Notes: generated from the letters alone by a model not told the origin. A stretch of DNA of 64,000 nucleotides from Paenibacillus plantarum (GCF_013141695.1 NZ_WHNY01000019.1:20051-84050), one strand, 5' to 3'; counted from the stretch's first letter, positions 8,699 through 17,970 are shown. Made by a program: numbers and translations.

Positions 8699-9589
8699 AT
8701 GAAGCTGATGAATTACATGAACTTAAACGTGCATCCGGTGCAATTATCGTTTTTCAAAGATCGAACACACGCCTTCGAAGAAGTATTTCATGCTCATCAG
8801 GGTATGGAGCTGCTTGTCGTGCATGAAGGCACCGGTATCGTCGTAATAGAACAACAAATTGTCGAGTTGAAACCGGGCTCTATTTTTTGCTTTAGACCCT
8901 TTCAATTACATCGCATTCGGATTCACAATCTGCCGCAAGACAACTACATCCGCTCGCTTTTCGTCCTTGAGCCCGCTATCCTAGAGGCAACGCTCTCTGC
9001 TTTTCCAACGCTGCGCGATTTCCTCATGAAGCTATGGAAGGATCCGCTTATGCCGCAGGCATTCCGGAGTGAAAGTCTTCCGGAGCTTGAAGTCTTATTG
9101 CGCAGCTATATGCCTCGACTGGATGCGGCCAAGGAACGAGGACCTGAGCGACTGCTGGAAGAGCAGACACTCTTCCTCACGGCTTTCTTGCACCAGCTCC
9201 GTTCGGATTCTGAGAAACGATCAGATACTGTGCCTCATCTTTCGGGTAGAAGCTCATCAACAGCCGAGCGAATGCTCGCTTGGATTGAAGCGCATTACAT
9301 GGAGCCCTTCAAGCTAGATGAGCTCGCCGCGTCTGTTCACCTGACGCCCAATCACGTTTCTGCGACCTTTCATCAATCCATTGGCAGCACCATTACCGAA
9401 TATTTGACCGCACGTCGGATCAGACAAGCCTGTTGGCTTCTGCGAACAACAGATATGTCCGTGCAAGATATTGGCGAGGCTGTTGGATTGGGGAACTTTT
9501 CCTACTTTTGCCAACTGTTTAAGAAGCATGTGGGGTTCACGCCTTATAAATTCAAAGGAATGAGTGCCTACACGATTTTCATAGAGTGA
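8699..9589 (+). CDS. AraC family transcriptional regulator with cupin sensor domain
   Basis: 296 residues. The N-terminal cupin-like domain (about 10-100; HQGMELLVVHEGTG and LKPGSIFCFRPFQLHRI) would bind a sugar ligand. The C-terminal AraC double helix-turn-helix (about 190-290) ends with the family signature DIGEAVGLGNFSYFCQLFKKHVGFTPYKF. GAGGTG lies 8 nt before the ATG. The gene is divergent from the GH2-GH88 operon with only 117 bp between, the usual arrangement for a local activator. It ends before a strong terminator. Ligand unknown. Confidence 0.92.
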   Translation: MKLMNYMNLNVHPVQLSFFKDRTHAFEEVFHAHQGMELLVVHEGTGIVVIEQQIVELKPGSIFCFRPFQLHRIRIHNLPQDNYIRSLFVLEPAILEATLSAFPTLRDFLMKLWKDPLMPQAFRSESLPELEVLLRSYMPRLDAAKERGPERLLEEQTLFLTAFLHQLRSDSEKRSDTVPHLSGRSSSTAERMLAWIEAHYMEPFKLDELAASVHLTPNHVSATFHQSIGSTITEYLTARRIRQACWLLRTTDMSVQDIGEAVGLGNFSYFCQLFKKHVGFTPYKFKGMSAYTIFIE

Positions 9590-9672
9590 CCTAGCGACGT
9601 ATTTATTCAAATGTAGTGACAAAATGCTGCTTTTCTTCTATAGTAGATATGACTTATAGACGCGCGTGAAGC

Positions 9673-9713
9673 ACACCGCTCCCTCCCTGCTCGGGGAAGG
9701 CGCGGTGTTTTTT
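9673..9713 (+). terminator. Terminator of the AraC gene
   Basis: ACACCGC at 9673-9679 pairs with GCGGTGT at 9702-9708; the inner TCCC/GGGGA extends the stem. It is followed by TTTTTT. Confidence 0.85.
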
Positions 9714-9730
9714 GTCTTATCTGAGGGGGA

Positions 9731-10070
9731 ATGTTCTTGGAAATATACGAATCATGGTTGGAAAAACAGAGGAAAAATCTTACTGGCGAAGCTCTCCGTC
9801 GATTAAACGAAGGTCATGCACACAATGAACACTACAGATCTGAAACTTTCATTAAAGCAGCGGGAAATTCTTCGATTCGCTATACAAATACACAGACCTT
9901 TCATGCCTCTAGAAGTATGTCAGCTGCTTGACATCAAAGATCAGCATGCAAGGAAATTACTTCACGAGTTAGTCCAATCCAAGCTGCTGCTTCCTGCATC
10001 AGGCTCTAGTCGCATTCGCACCTACCGTTTAGACAATATGGCCGTGCAGCGGCATCATATAACGTTATAG
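9731..10070 (+). pseudogene. Internally deleted endonuclease-like/HTH gene remnant
   Basis: Two short frames fit the two ends of one larger Paenibacillus protein type. Frame 1 from ATG 9731 gives MFLEIYESWLEKQRK..EALRRLNEGHAHNE, resembling the N terminus of about 280-residue proteins with an endonuclease-like core. From about 9845 the +1 frame gives LKLSLKQREILRFA..RPFMPLEVCQLLDIKDQHARKLL..LLLPASG, a winged-helix-like DNA-binding C terminus. The roughly 150-residue catalytic middle is absent and the frame changes at the join, so I read this as a deletion derivative. An alternative is that the 84-residue ORF at 9816-10070 is a free-standing small HTH protein. The family recollection is from memory and unverified. 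Confidence 0.5.
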
Positions 10071-10133
10071 TATAACGCTAATCGGCTCCAACTGGCTCCC
10101 CAGCTACAAATAACGTTACGCGATAACGCTAAT
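10059..10133. repeat. Two 24-bp direct repeats ATAACGTTA-N4-ATAACGCTAAT
   Basis: Copies at 10059-10082 and 10110-10133, 51 bp apart, differ only in the 4-bp spacer (TAGT, CGCG). A further TTAACGTTAT lies near 10156. The first copy overlaps the stop codon of the HTH remnant. The rest of 10071-10258 holds no gene. Confidence 0.6.
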
Positions 10134-10258
10134 AACTCACGGAATTTAACACTTTAACGTTATGTCATCACTTTATTCCAAGCAAGAACAGTAAAAAGCC
10201 CAAGATAAGATGATGCCATCACCTTAACTTAATCCACAGGGCCGCCATTCGCGCGCAT

Positions 10259-10286
10259 AAAAAAAGCCTTGCGAGATTCGCAAGGC
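10259..10286 (-). terminator. Terminator of the LtaS-like gene
   Basis: GCCTTGCGA and TCGCAAGGC pair around a 3-nt loop (10266-10286). On the minus strand this is followed by seven T residues. Confidence 0.88.
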
Positions 10287-10294
10287 GGTTTAGG

Positions 10295-12130
10295 TTAATC
10301 GGGCTCCACACGATCGGGGAGTTGGGATACATAACTATCGGATAATTGCAAAAGCTTTAGCGCATGATTAAATTCATCTTCGGTTGCTGATTGATGGTCG
10401 TTGGCATTGCCGGCAAGCGTATAATAATTGCCATCCTCGAAACCTTTGCCTGACATGAAAAGTTCTTCCTTATTTACAAATGAGCCTGTTGGCAAGTAAT
10501 AACGTTGTGGCAATAAGTTATAGGCCGTTTGGTTAAGTAAATCTTGACCAAAGTGTATATAGTTTGTCAATGGCACGCCTAGAAGGTTGGCTACCGTAGG
10601 TAGAATGTCAATTTGACCACCCAGCTGACTTTGCACTTTCGGTGTGGTCACGCCTTCCGATGCAATAATAAGTGGAATATTGATGAGTTCTTTTTCGCTG
10701 TAGTCATGACCTAATATTTCCGTCATCAAATGTTTATCATCCGCTTTTAGAGAAAATAAGGGAAGACCGCGGTGATCACCGTAGATCACAACAACACTGT
10801 TCTCCCAAATCCCCCGTTTCTTCAAATCCTCGATAAACAATCCAAGTGCATAGTCTGCATAATTTTCTGCGCGAATGTAGTCACCAACGAAGGTGCCTTC
10901 GTAACGCTCAGGCAAGGTCATTTTATATTTTTCTTCTGGTATGGTAAAAGGGTTATGAGAGCTCATTGAGATTATATGCGCGTAAAAAGGTGTGCCTTGA
11001 TTTTGATACGATGCTAATTCTTCCGCTGTTTTCCGGTACAACACTTCATCGGACGAGCCATAGAAGAAGGCATCTTCATCTTTGAAGAACTGCTTGTCAT
11101 AATAGCGATCATAGCCGATGGCTTGATATAAATCATCCCGATTCCAGAAGCCAACTTCATTCGTATGGAAATTCATTGTCGTGTAGCCTTGTTTCTGGAG
11201 AAGCTTTGGAAGGCTGGGTAAATCTTTCTTCCCGTAGACTTGTGTAGCCGCGCCATCCGGTGGTACATAATACGACGTGTTCACGATAAACTCGGCATCC
11301 GACGTATTCCCTTGACCAATTTGCTGATAAAATTTCGGGAAATAGTAGCTGGATCCAGCCAACCGATTCAGGTTGGGGGTAATTTCAGTCCCATCAATGT
11401 TCAAGCCGATGAGGAAATTCTGGAAGGACTCCATTTGAATGATGATCAAATTCTTACCACTCGCTGCGCCATGTAACGTTGGTTCCACGACTGCAACCTT
11501 ATTCTTCAAATCGTCGATCGCAGACTGTGTAATTTGATCTGGGCTAATGATCTCTTCTTTCTTCTGTGAAAGCAAGTTATACATTTCATAGTTTAATATG
11601 CCCATTTTGGATGCCTTCACATTCTCATTAAAAGAACTGCGGTTAGGAATCACACTAAGTGCACAAAGTAATAAGGAGAAGCAAGCGACACTAGCTACGA
11701 TTTTCATGCTGAGAGGCTTCCATTCTCTCGTTTTCGGCTTGAAAAATGCAAAGAAAGCAACAATCACGATATCCAAGAAGAACAGCAAATACTGGGGCTC
11801 AATCACAGAGAATATACTCTTTTTGACCGCACCGACTTGCTTGGCTTGGGTTAAAACGTGATACGTAGCGATAACTCCGAAATGCTTATAATAAATAACA
11901 AGCGCAAAAAACAAAATGGTTATTATGAGGTCAATTGCGAGATACCAAGCGAGTTTATGCTTTTTGACAACATATTCAACCACACAATACGTAATTAAGA
12001 TCGCCGGTATTTCTGTCAAAAGAATCCTTGCCGATGGTCCTGTTTCAAATAAAATCATCCAAGCTACATAAATTTTAATCACAATAAATAATGGAAATAA
12101 AAATAATCTATGCCTGAGCCGCTCCAACAT
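10295..12130 (-). CDS. LtaS-type membrane sulfatase (lipoteichoic acid synthase family)
   Basis: 611 residues from the chosen start. Five N-terminal transmembrane helices (to about residue 165) are followed by an extracellular sulfatase-fold domain. The metal-binding glutamate is in IIQMESFQN, the catalytic threonine in GQGNTSDAEF, and the later metal site in YGDHRG. Enzymes of this family transfer glycerol phosphate from phosphatidylglycerol to build or prime lipoteichoic acid on the outer membrane face. AAAGGAG lies 8 nt before the ATG at 12130; the longer frame to 12148 would put this site inside the gene. Whether it is the main polymerase, a primase or a stress paralogue is not decidable here. 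Confidence 0.9.
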   Translation of the reverse strand: MLERLRHRLFLFPLFIVIKIYVAWMILFETGPSARILLTEIPAILITYCVVEYVVKKHKLAWYLAIDLIITILFFALVIYYKHFGVIATYHVLTQAKQVGAVKKSIFSVIEPQYLLFFLDIVIVAFFAFFKPKTREWKPLSMKIVASVACFSLLLCALSVIPNRSSFNENVKASKMGILNYEMYNLLSQKKEEIISPDQITQSAIDDLKNKVAVVEPTLHGAASGKNLIIIQMESFQNFLIGLNIDGTEITPNLNRLAGSSYYFPKFYQQIGQGNTSDAEFIVNTSYYVPPDGAATQVYGKKDLPSLPKLLQKQGYTTMNFHTNEVGFWNRDDLYQAIGYDRYYDKQFFKDEDAFFYGSSDEVLYRKTAEELASYQNQGTPFYAHIISMSSHNPFTIPEEKYKMTLPERYEGTFVGDYIRAENYADYALGLFIEDLKKRGIWENSVVVIYGDHRGLPLFSLKADDKHLMTEILGHDYSEKELINIPLIIASEGVTTPKVQSQLGGQIDILPTVANLLGVPLTNYIHFGQDLLNQTAYNLLPQRYYLPTGSFVNKEELFMSGKGFEDGNYYTLAGNANDHQSATEDEFNHALKLLQLSDSYVSQLPDRVEPD

Positions 12131-12155
12131 ACAGATAGCTCCTTTCATTTACATA

Positions 12156-12611
12156 TCATAAAATGGACTGGAAGGAATGCCGAATCACATCTCCCCTGCT
12201 AATAATGCCTACCAACACGCCTCTTCTCAGAACGGGTAGCTTTTTTATTCGTTTTTTCCCCAAAATCGCTGCGATTTGCTCAATATCTTCTTCTGCATCT
12301 ACAGCAATCACCTTCTTCTGTGCTATTTTCATCACATTCAAAGGAAGCAAGTTGCGCACGCGATCTTGAAATTCATCATTATCGCCTTTGATCACAGCCG
12401 TGTAGAGATACGAACCAAATATATAATCATCATGCTTGCCGATATATCGCATAATATCCCCATCACTAATGTAGGCCACAACTTCATTCCGATCATTGAC
12501 AACAGGAAGTCCGCTAATTCGGTGCATGAGGAACTTCTCAATAACCGCCCGAACTGTATCCCCTTCTTTTACTTTATACACCTGACTTACCATGATTTCC
12601 TTAGCTTTCAA
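12156..12611 (-). CDS. CBS-domain pair protein
   Basis: 151 residues consisting of two CBS motifs: residues 5-65 (MVSQVYKVKEGDTV..RISGLPVVNDRNEVVAYISDGDIMR) and 88-148 (KKVIAVDAEEDIEQIA..KKLPVLRRGVLVGIISRGDVIR). Such pairs bind adenine nucleotides and act as energy sensors. The start is TTG with GGGAGAGG 7 nt upstream. It sits 25 nt before the LtaS-like gene and could be co-transcribed. Partner unknown. Confidence 0.9.
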   Translation of the reverse strand: MKAKEIMVSQVYKVKEGDTVRAVIEKFLMHRISGLPVVNDRNEVVAYISDGDIMRYIGKHDDYIFGSYLYTAVIKGDNDEFQDRVRNLLPLNVMKIAQKKVIAVDAEEDIEQIAAILGKKRIKKLPVLRRGVLVGIISRGDVIRHSFQSIL

Positions 12612-12818
12612 ATTGTGTCCTCTCCCGTCTATAGTTGCCTTCTATTCTAACAAGAAGTATGATGACACTATATACTTGCATTATACAACTATGTCGGATG
12701 AAGTCAATCCTTAAGAGGCAGTCGATCACCCCTACTTTGGAAGATATTCAAATAATGCGGTGTATGTTACGATACAACCATAAAAGATTGCAAACACCTA
12801 ACAAAGAGGTCTACTATA

Positions 12819-13238
12819 ATGACAAAAAACCCCATTGAAACCATTGAAGTTGAATTAGGCATATTCATTCGCCGTTTTATCGCTGCAACTACAAATAAAA
12901 AAGTCGGCAATTTGGATCGTGCTGCATATCTATTGCTCCATCAGATTTCGACACATGGATCTGCCGGCGTGAAAGCCTTGGCAGAGGAGTTCCAACTCGA
13001 CATGTCGACAATCAGCAGACAAACAGCTGCTCTGGAGCAAAAAGGCTACCTCTATCGCATCCCGGATCCGCAAGATGGCCGCGCCTACTCCATGCAACTC
13101 ACGGATAGCGGCATAGCAGAATTGGCATTGAACAAGCAAGCTCGCTTAGAGTATTTAACGAAACATCTCCATGATTGGACTGAAGAAGATCAACAAAGGT
13201 TCGGTGAGCTGCTGAATAAGTTCAATGATACGTTTTAA
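12819..13238 (+). CDS. MarR family transcriptional regulator
   Basis: 139 residues with the MarR winged helix-turn-helix (about 30-105). The signature LDMSTISRQTAALEQKGYLYRIPDPQDGRAYSMQLTDSG contains the recognition helix and the DPxDxR wing. AAAGAGG lies 9 nt before the ATG. It is isolated: divergent from the CBS gene and convergent with the GH9 gene, so no target is implied except possibly itself. Confidence 0.92.
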   Translation: MTKNPIETIEVELGIFIRRFIAATTNKKVGNLDRAAYLLLHQISTHGSAGVKALAEEFQLDMSTISRQTAALEQKGYLYRIPDPQDGRAYSMQLTDSGIAELALNKQARLEYLTKHLHDWTEEDQQRFGELLNKFNDTF

Positions 13239-13303
13239 TCTGAGGGATACTCCTCTTACGAGAAACAAATCGCTTGGTTTCCATCTTAACTTATAATTAC
13301 AAA

Positions 13304-13335
13304 AAAAACTTCCAGTTAGATAACTGGAAGTTTTT
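13304..13335. terminator. Bidirectional terminator between marR-like and GH9 genes
   Basis: AAAAACTTCCAGTT pairs with AACTGGAAGTTTTT around AGAT. T-rich on both exits, so it can end both convergent genes. Confidence 0.88.
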
Positions 13336-13344
13336 ACTTTTTTA

Positions 13345-15573
13345 TTATCTCGTTACCAAAACATCATCGAAGTATGCCTTCGTATTCGCATACGTGCGTG
13401 CCCCGATCTTCCCGCTCGTAAAAGTTGTATCCACAGCACTAAATTGGAGTGCACCATCTTTGTACACCGAAATCGTGCTGCCATTTAAAACGATTTTGTA
13501 CGTGTAGAACGTGTCGGCAGCAATGCTCGCACTCGAGTAACCAAGTACGGTTTTGACACCAGCGACCGATTTGATCAGTTCCATTTTCCTACTGCTGGCA
13601 TGATCATTATTTTTCAAGTAGAGCATGTAGTAATTGTTGGCATCGGTATAACGAGCCAAAAGCCCCGCGTCCTTATTGCCGTTCGTGTTGTTGGTTACAC
13701 TGACTTTCGCTTCCAATGTATAGTCGGTCCAAGAAGACTCACCCGCAATGGAGAAGCTGTTTGAACTTCCAGCTTGCCCGCTGTACTGCGAGGATTGTAC
13801 CGACCAGGTTCCGCTCGTAGGTGTCCAACCTGTTGCAAGACCATTATTGAAATCGCTAAGTAGCAACTGTTGCGTTACACTTGGACCCGACTGTACGGCG
13901 CTGCTTATCGCGTTCGAGGTCGTATCTGTCGTGTGGAAATAATAGGAATGATTACCTACAGGCAATTTGGTTGTGTATTTATAAGCCTTGCCATCGCTGT
14001 AGGTGACATCCGCCGGATCAACAGCTTCCATTTGGTGAACAATGCCATCTAGGATAAGTTCCATGGAGAATGGTTTCTCATTTTGCGCATCAGTGTAAGT
14101 TGTATTGAATGTAAAGTCTGTTGCTGCATCACCAGTAGCATGATCTACGCTAATTGCACTCAGTGTCGGCGCCGTTCCACTCGCCACGTTCGTAGCTTTG
14201 ATCTCATCCATAAACATCTCACCATAGCCAACACTCGTTTGGTTCAACCAGATGGATAATGTCGCTTTCTTTTTGTTCACGGCAGGCGTTAACGCATCTA
14301 GATTATAGGCTAAATCCGTCCATGTGGTCGGAACTGCAATATAGCCGCCAGTCAAGTTATACGTGCGTGTGCCATCATTTAACTCAATTTTCATTTTCAG
14401 ATTGGCATAGCTCGGGTTCTTAACCTTGAAGTTCAAATAACGATAACCAGACAAATCAACAAAGTCGTGCCAAGGTTGGAATTTGGCATACGAATTGACG
14501 GCTGTCGGTGTTTGCGAGAATTTACCGACCGTTAATCCATCCAACGTTGTCTTCACAAAGGCTGCTGTGCCGCCATTTTGCGTATACCAGTTTACCCACT
14601 CGCCATTACCACCCACTGAACCCCAGATGCCGCCACCACCAAAATCATCATAGATCAGTGGTGTAGAAGGATCTGGCAAAGGTGCTGCCACAGTGTAATG
14701 CGTCGAGCTATAGCTTTGTCTGCCTGTTGCATCTGTCCCGCGAATGTCCACTCGTTTATTTGCATAAGCGACAGAGGCACTTTCATCAACCGTAGCTGCA
14801 TACACGCCGCCTGAAACGGTCATCGGCAGGAATGTACCTGAAGTACCTGTTGACGAATATTCGAGATTACTTAATCCAGTTGTGGAACCGCTAAATACGG
14901 TTACGTTACCACGCACATAATCACCGATAGTAGGTGATGTAATAGGAAGTGTCGTCGGTGTCACACCACCAGTTGAGCTTGCTGATGAATTAGCGCTTAA
15001 TCCCATTATCGTGTACAAGAGGCCAGCTTGAATGCTGATGCTGAACTCGTTATAACGCCATTGGTTCGTATCATCTTGATAAAGGGAACGATCTTCATAC
15101 CATGGGCTGACGCTTGTTTTATCCTTCGTATCCTTCATATTGGGTCCACTGACCATCGCGCCTGGGAACACCACGCCAGCACCTTGTTTGGAATTGGAGC
15201 CTTCATCGAATCGCGTATGCGGGTAGGTGACATAATCCGAACCGATCCCGGATACCCAGCTCATATTCCAAGGATTTTCCCCGAAAATCCAGTACATCCC
15301 CTTCTCAACCGCGCGCAGCGCAGCAGGATCCTGGAATAACTCGTAGTAACGCATCATATCGCCAAGATAAGAAGCATGCGGCTCATTCACGCCGAAATTC
15401 TTGAATTGGTTCAGTACGCTGTACGGCGTGTCGTCTGTTGCGGACAAGAAATAGTCAACCTGTTGTTTCAATAGCTGTTGAATATGCGTTTTCGTTGCTG
15501 TATCAGCGACTGGATAGAACTCCGCCAAAGACATCGGCCTCAACCCAATAATTCGTTGAAGCCAAATCGGCAA
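13345..15573 (-). CDS. GH9 endoglucanase-like enzyme, C-terminal part (frameshifted)
   Basis: Second half of one interrupted gene; the first codon used here (TTG 15573) is only the limit of the open frame. Residues 14-195 complete a GH9 (alpha/alpha)6 catalytic domain: SLAEFYPVADTATK, GENPWNMSWVSGIG, the catalytic-site histidine in YPHTRF (H119) and the acid glutamate in WRYNEFSIS (E176). Then follow an Ig-like domain (205-300), a carbohydrate-binding-like module starting PLIYDDFGGGG (310-455), a fibronectin-like domain (465-570) and a C-terminal LamG/DUF1080-like jelly roll (575-742). The middle two modules duplicate those at the N terminus of the upstream frame. As it stands it lacks a signal peptide and half the active site. 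Confidence 0.85.
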   Translation of the reverse strand: MPIWLQRIIGLRPMSLAEFYPVADTATKTHIQQLLKQQVDYFLSATDDTPYSVLNQFKNFGVNEPHASYLGDMMRYYELFQDPAALRAVEKGMYWIFGENPWNMSWVSGIGSDYVTYPHTRFDEGSNSKQGAGVVFPGAMVSGPNMKDTKDKTSVSPWYEDRSLYQDDTNQWRYNEFSISIQAGLLYTIMGLSANSSASSTGGVTPTTLPITSPTIGDYVRGNVTVFSGSTTGLSNLEYSSTGTSGTFLPMTVSGGVYAATVDESASVAYANKRVDIRGTDATGRQSYSSTHYTVAAPLPDPSTPLIYDDFGGGGIWGSVGGNGEWVNWYTQNGGTAAFVKTTLDGLTVGKFSQTPTAVNSYAKFQPWHDFVDLSGYRYLNFKVKNPSYANLKMKIELNDGTRTYNLTGGYIAVPTTWTDLAYNLDALTPAVNKKKATLSIWLNQTSVGYGEMFMDEIKATNVASGTAPTLSAISVDHATGDAATDFTFNTTYTDAQNEKPFSMELILDGIVHQMEAVDPADVTYSDGKAYKYTTKLPVGNHSYYFHTTDTTSNAISSAVQSGPSVTQQLLLSDFNNGLATGWTPTSGTWSVQSSQYSGQAGSSNSFSIAGESSWTDYTLEAKVSVTNNTNGNKDAGLLARYTDANNYYMLYLKNNDHASSRKMELIKSVAGVKTVLGYSSASIAADTFYTYKIVLNGSTISVYKDGALQFSAVDTTFTSGKIGARTYANTKAYFDDVLVTR

Positions 15574-17566
15574 AGACGAGTGTGTTGATATTTGCAGTTG
15601 CAGCGTCTTTGTAAGCAGTGTTGTTCGTCAACAGATACAGCTGTACATCCGCTAGAAGCTTGGAATTCGGGATGCCGCCACGCGTTGAATAGGAACCAAC
15701 TGGCCCGTTCGGATTCGCAACGACATAATTATAAAATGTAACTGCAGCCGCTTCACAATTGTTTGCGAAGGTTGTGAGCGCCGTGACCTTCGCAGGAGCG
15801 ATGTCACCTTTGGCGATTGCTGTACGGATAGCCCTTGCTGTAGCCGCAAGCGTTCCTGCTGCTTTGGCGGAACCTCCAACACCTAAGCCGGAGAGCTTAC
15901 GATCGTCCGCTGTGCCGTTAATGTTATCCGTCGTTTTACTCGGATGAACGAAACTTGCGTTGTTCTTAAGATCATACATTTCTCCTCCCAGTTGATTCGC
16001 AAATTTGACCAAATACTCACTGCCAAATACTGCTTCATCAACAAGATCAGGAATACCATTACTATCATTATCGAACTTGGAGCTGGCTGCGTCGGCATGC
16101 CTAATATAGGCTAAAGCAATTTCGCTGCCTACCCATTGGTTGCCGCCATATTTGCCGTAATCGCCTGCATCATACCAGCTGCCCGTCAAATCATAGTGCG
16201 TCAATCCGTCAGCCGATTGCGCATCGTCCAAATGACCAGCTGCATGGTAAATATTAGCCGATGGTGCGACTGAGCTATAACCAGCAGGATAGGCATCGGA
16301 AGTTGCCACACTCGCGCGCAAGATGCGATAAAATGCAGTCATCTCATCCTTGTAATTCGTCCAAATGTTCGGTTGAATAGCGAATGGGAAAGATGAGATG
16401 CTATTGCTGACCACTGTATAATTCGTTCCACTCGCTGTGATGGATGAGAAGTCGATTGAATATACGTGTTTATTCCAAAAGAATCCATCGTACGTCATAT
16501 TTCCAGTGGCAACAACGGTTGCACCATTCTTCACGACATAAGACGTATCCGTTAGAGCAAGCTGAGCTGTCACTTTGGCATTTTTAAATGCACCCGCGTT
16601 ATACCCCGCTTGGCTGACCGTGACGTCGATAACTTGAGCTGTATTCGTGACGACAGGTTGATTCTGGACTGCCGTTGATACTTGATTCGACGTCAAATCC
16701 GTCGTTCGGAAATAATAAGTATGCGAGCCTACAGGCAGCTTCGTGATGTAGTAATAATTTTTGCCATTGGAGTAGGTGGTATCTCCATTGTCCTCTTCCC
16801 TCATATCGTAAAGGCTATCGTCCACGACAAGCTGCATAGCGAAGGGCTTCTCATTGTCTACATCCGTATATGTCGCTTTGAACGTAAAGGATGTGTTCTG
16901 ATTATAACCACTTGCCGAGTTAGCCGTCATGCTGCCTGTTAGTGTTGGTGCCGTGCCACTGTTGTCCGTAGATGCGAAAATATCATCAATCAGTGTCTCA
17001 CCATACGTTCCTCCAGATTGACGGAGCCAAATTTCAAACCTAGCTGTTTTTTTGTTCAGCGCTGGTGTCAAAGCGTTCAAATCAAATTGACTCGTCGTCC
17101 ACGTTGTCGGAATGGCAACCCATCCATTGGTCAAATTATAATTGGTTGTTCCATCTCCAACTACAACTCGGATGAGTGAATTCGCATACCCCGGATTTTT
17201 CATGGTAACGTTCAAATAGCGATAGCCCGTCAAATCGACCGTCTCGTTCATCGGCTGGAATTTCGCCCAGGACGAGCTCGACGTTGGCGTTTGGGTGAAT
17301 AATCCGACTTGACGCGAGTCGACAGTTGTCTTAGAATATGTGCCCGTTCCACCTGCTTGGTTGAACCAGTTCATCCAATTCTGTTTGTAGAGACCACCGC
17401 CATTAAAATCATCATAGAGCAGCGGATTGTTCGGTCCTGGCAGCGGTGTTACAGCTGCTGAGGTTGTACTTGGTGAAATCAACAGGGTGTTTAACGCGAG
17501 GATCAAACCTAAACAAATGCACCAAAATCTCCTTGACCTTCCTTTCATACGAGTGGTGCTGGACAT
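15503..17566 (-). CDS. GH9 endoglucanase-like enzyme, N-terminal part (frameshifted)
   Basis: 687 residues up to a premature stop. A signal peptide (7-38, cleavage near STTSA-AV) shows export. Next come a carbohydrate-binding-like module (48-200, NPLLYDDFNGGG), a fibronectin-like domain (205-305), the CelD_N-type Ig domain (310-400, VSQAGYNAG) and the first half of the GH9 catalytic domain with the catalytic aspartates D466 and D469 in WYDAGDYGKY. AGGAGG lies 9 nt before the start. The frame is lost near 15530-15550: homology runs on in the next frame at SLAEFYPVADT. One base fewer in GAGGCC would join them into about 1,400 residues. Either a true inactivating mutation or a sequencing error. 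Confidence 0.87.
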   Translation of the reverse strand: MSSTTRMKGRSRRFWCICLGLILALNTLLISPSTTSAAVTPLPGPNNPLLYDDFNGGGLYKQNWMNWFNQAGGTGTYSKTTVDSRQVGLFTQTPTSSSSWAKFQPMNETVDLTGYRYLNVTMKNPGYANSLIRVVVGDGTTNYNLTNGWVAIPTTWTTSQFDLNALTPALNKKTARFEIWLRQSGGTYGETLIDDIFASTDNSGTAPTLTGSMTANSASGYNQNTSFTFKATYTDVDNEKPFAMQLVVDDSLYDMREEDNGDTTYSNGKNYYYITKLPVGSHTYYFRTTDLTSNQVSTAVQNQPVVTNTAQVIDVTVSQAGYNAGAFKNAKVTAQLALTDTSYVVKNGATVVATGNMTYDGFFWNKHVYSIDFSSITASGTNYTVVSNSISSFPFAIQPNIWTNYKDEMTAFYRILRASVATSDAYPAGYSSVAPSANIYHAAGHLDDAQSADGLTHYDLTGSWYDAGDYGKYGGNQWVGSEIALAYIRHADAASSKFDNDSNGIPDLVDEAVFGSEYLVKFANQLGGEMYDLKNNASFVHPSKTTDNINGTADDRKLSGLGVGGSAKAAGTLAATARAIRTAIAKGDIAPAKVTALTTFANNCEAAAVTFYNYVVANPNGPVGSYSTRGGIPNSKLLADVQLYLLTNNTAYKDAATANINTLVFADLASTNYWVEADVFGGVLSSR

Positions 17567-17782
17567 TAACCATTCCTCCTGTGCTTATATATTTTGGAAA
17601 TCGCTTACATTTCAATTATACGAAATCTAGACTGATCGAACGATGATGTAATCTCCACATCTTGTGATCAATTCTGGGCGTTGGGCAGATTCGGCTACTG
17701 CTACTGCTACTTCCACTACTACCGCTCACTCTGCTCCTGCTGCGGTTCCTGCCCCCTCCCCTTATGCATGCTGCGACACAGA

Positions 17783-17970
17783 TTAACTGGAAATTGTACA
17801 GCTAATATTGAGCAATTTCCTCGAAAATTCGATTTAGATGTAAAATATGTAGCTAATTATCGCCCATAAGCCCATATCGACGAAGAGGAGGTTTTTTAAC
17901 TGTAGAATTTCCATCTAATCTGCAAATGAGCAGAAAAACCCCAGAATTAACTGTAGGAAATCCATCTATT
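17783..17970. repeat. Dispersed composite repeat, copy 1 (boxes ++--)
   Basis: Four related 22-24 bp boxes: forward at 17783-17806 (TTAACTGGAAA..CAGCTAAT) and 17834-17857 (TTAGATGTAAAA..AGCTAAT), then reverse at 17897-17918 (TAACTGTAGAA..CATCTAA) and 17948-17970 (TAACTGTAGGAAATCCATCT). The same order and spacing recur at 52328-52515. The rest of the 505-bp gap between GH9 and the next gene has only GH9 promoter sequence and no ORF with coding features. Confidence 0.75.

Noticed and set aside
17681..17869. 62-residue plus-strand ORF rich in Cys and Tyr upstream of the GH9 gene
   Set aside because: It runs through simple-sequence repeats (tactgctactgc) and the dispersed repeat, with no ribosome binding site.
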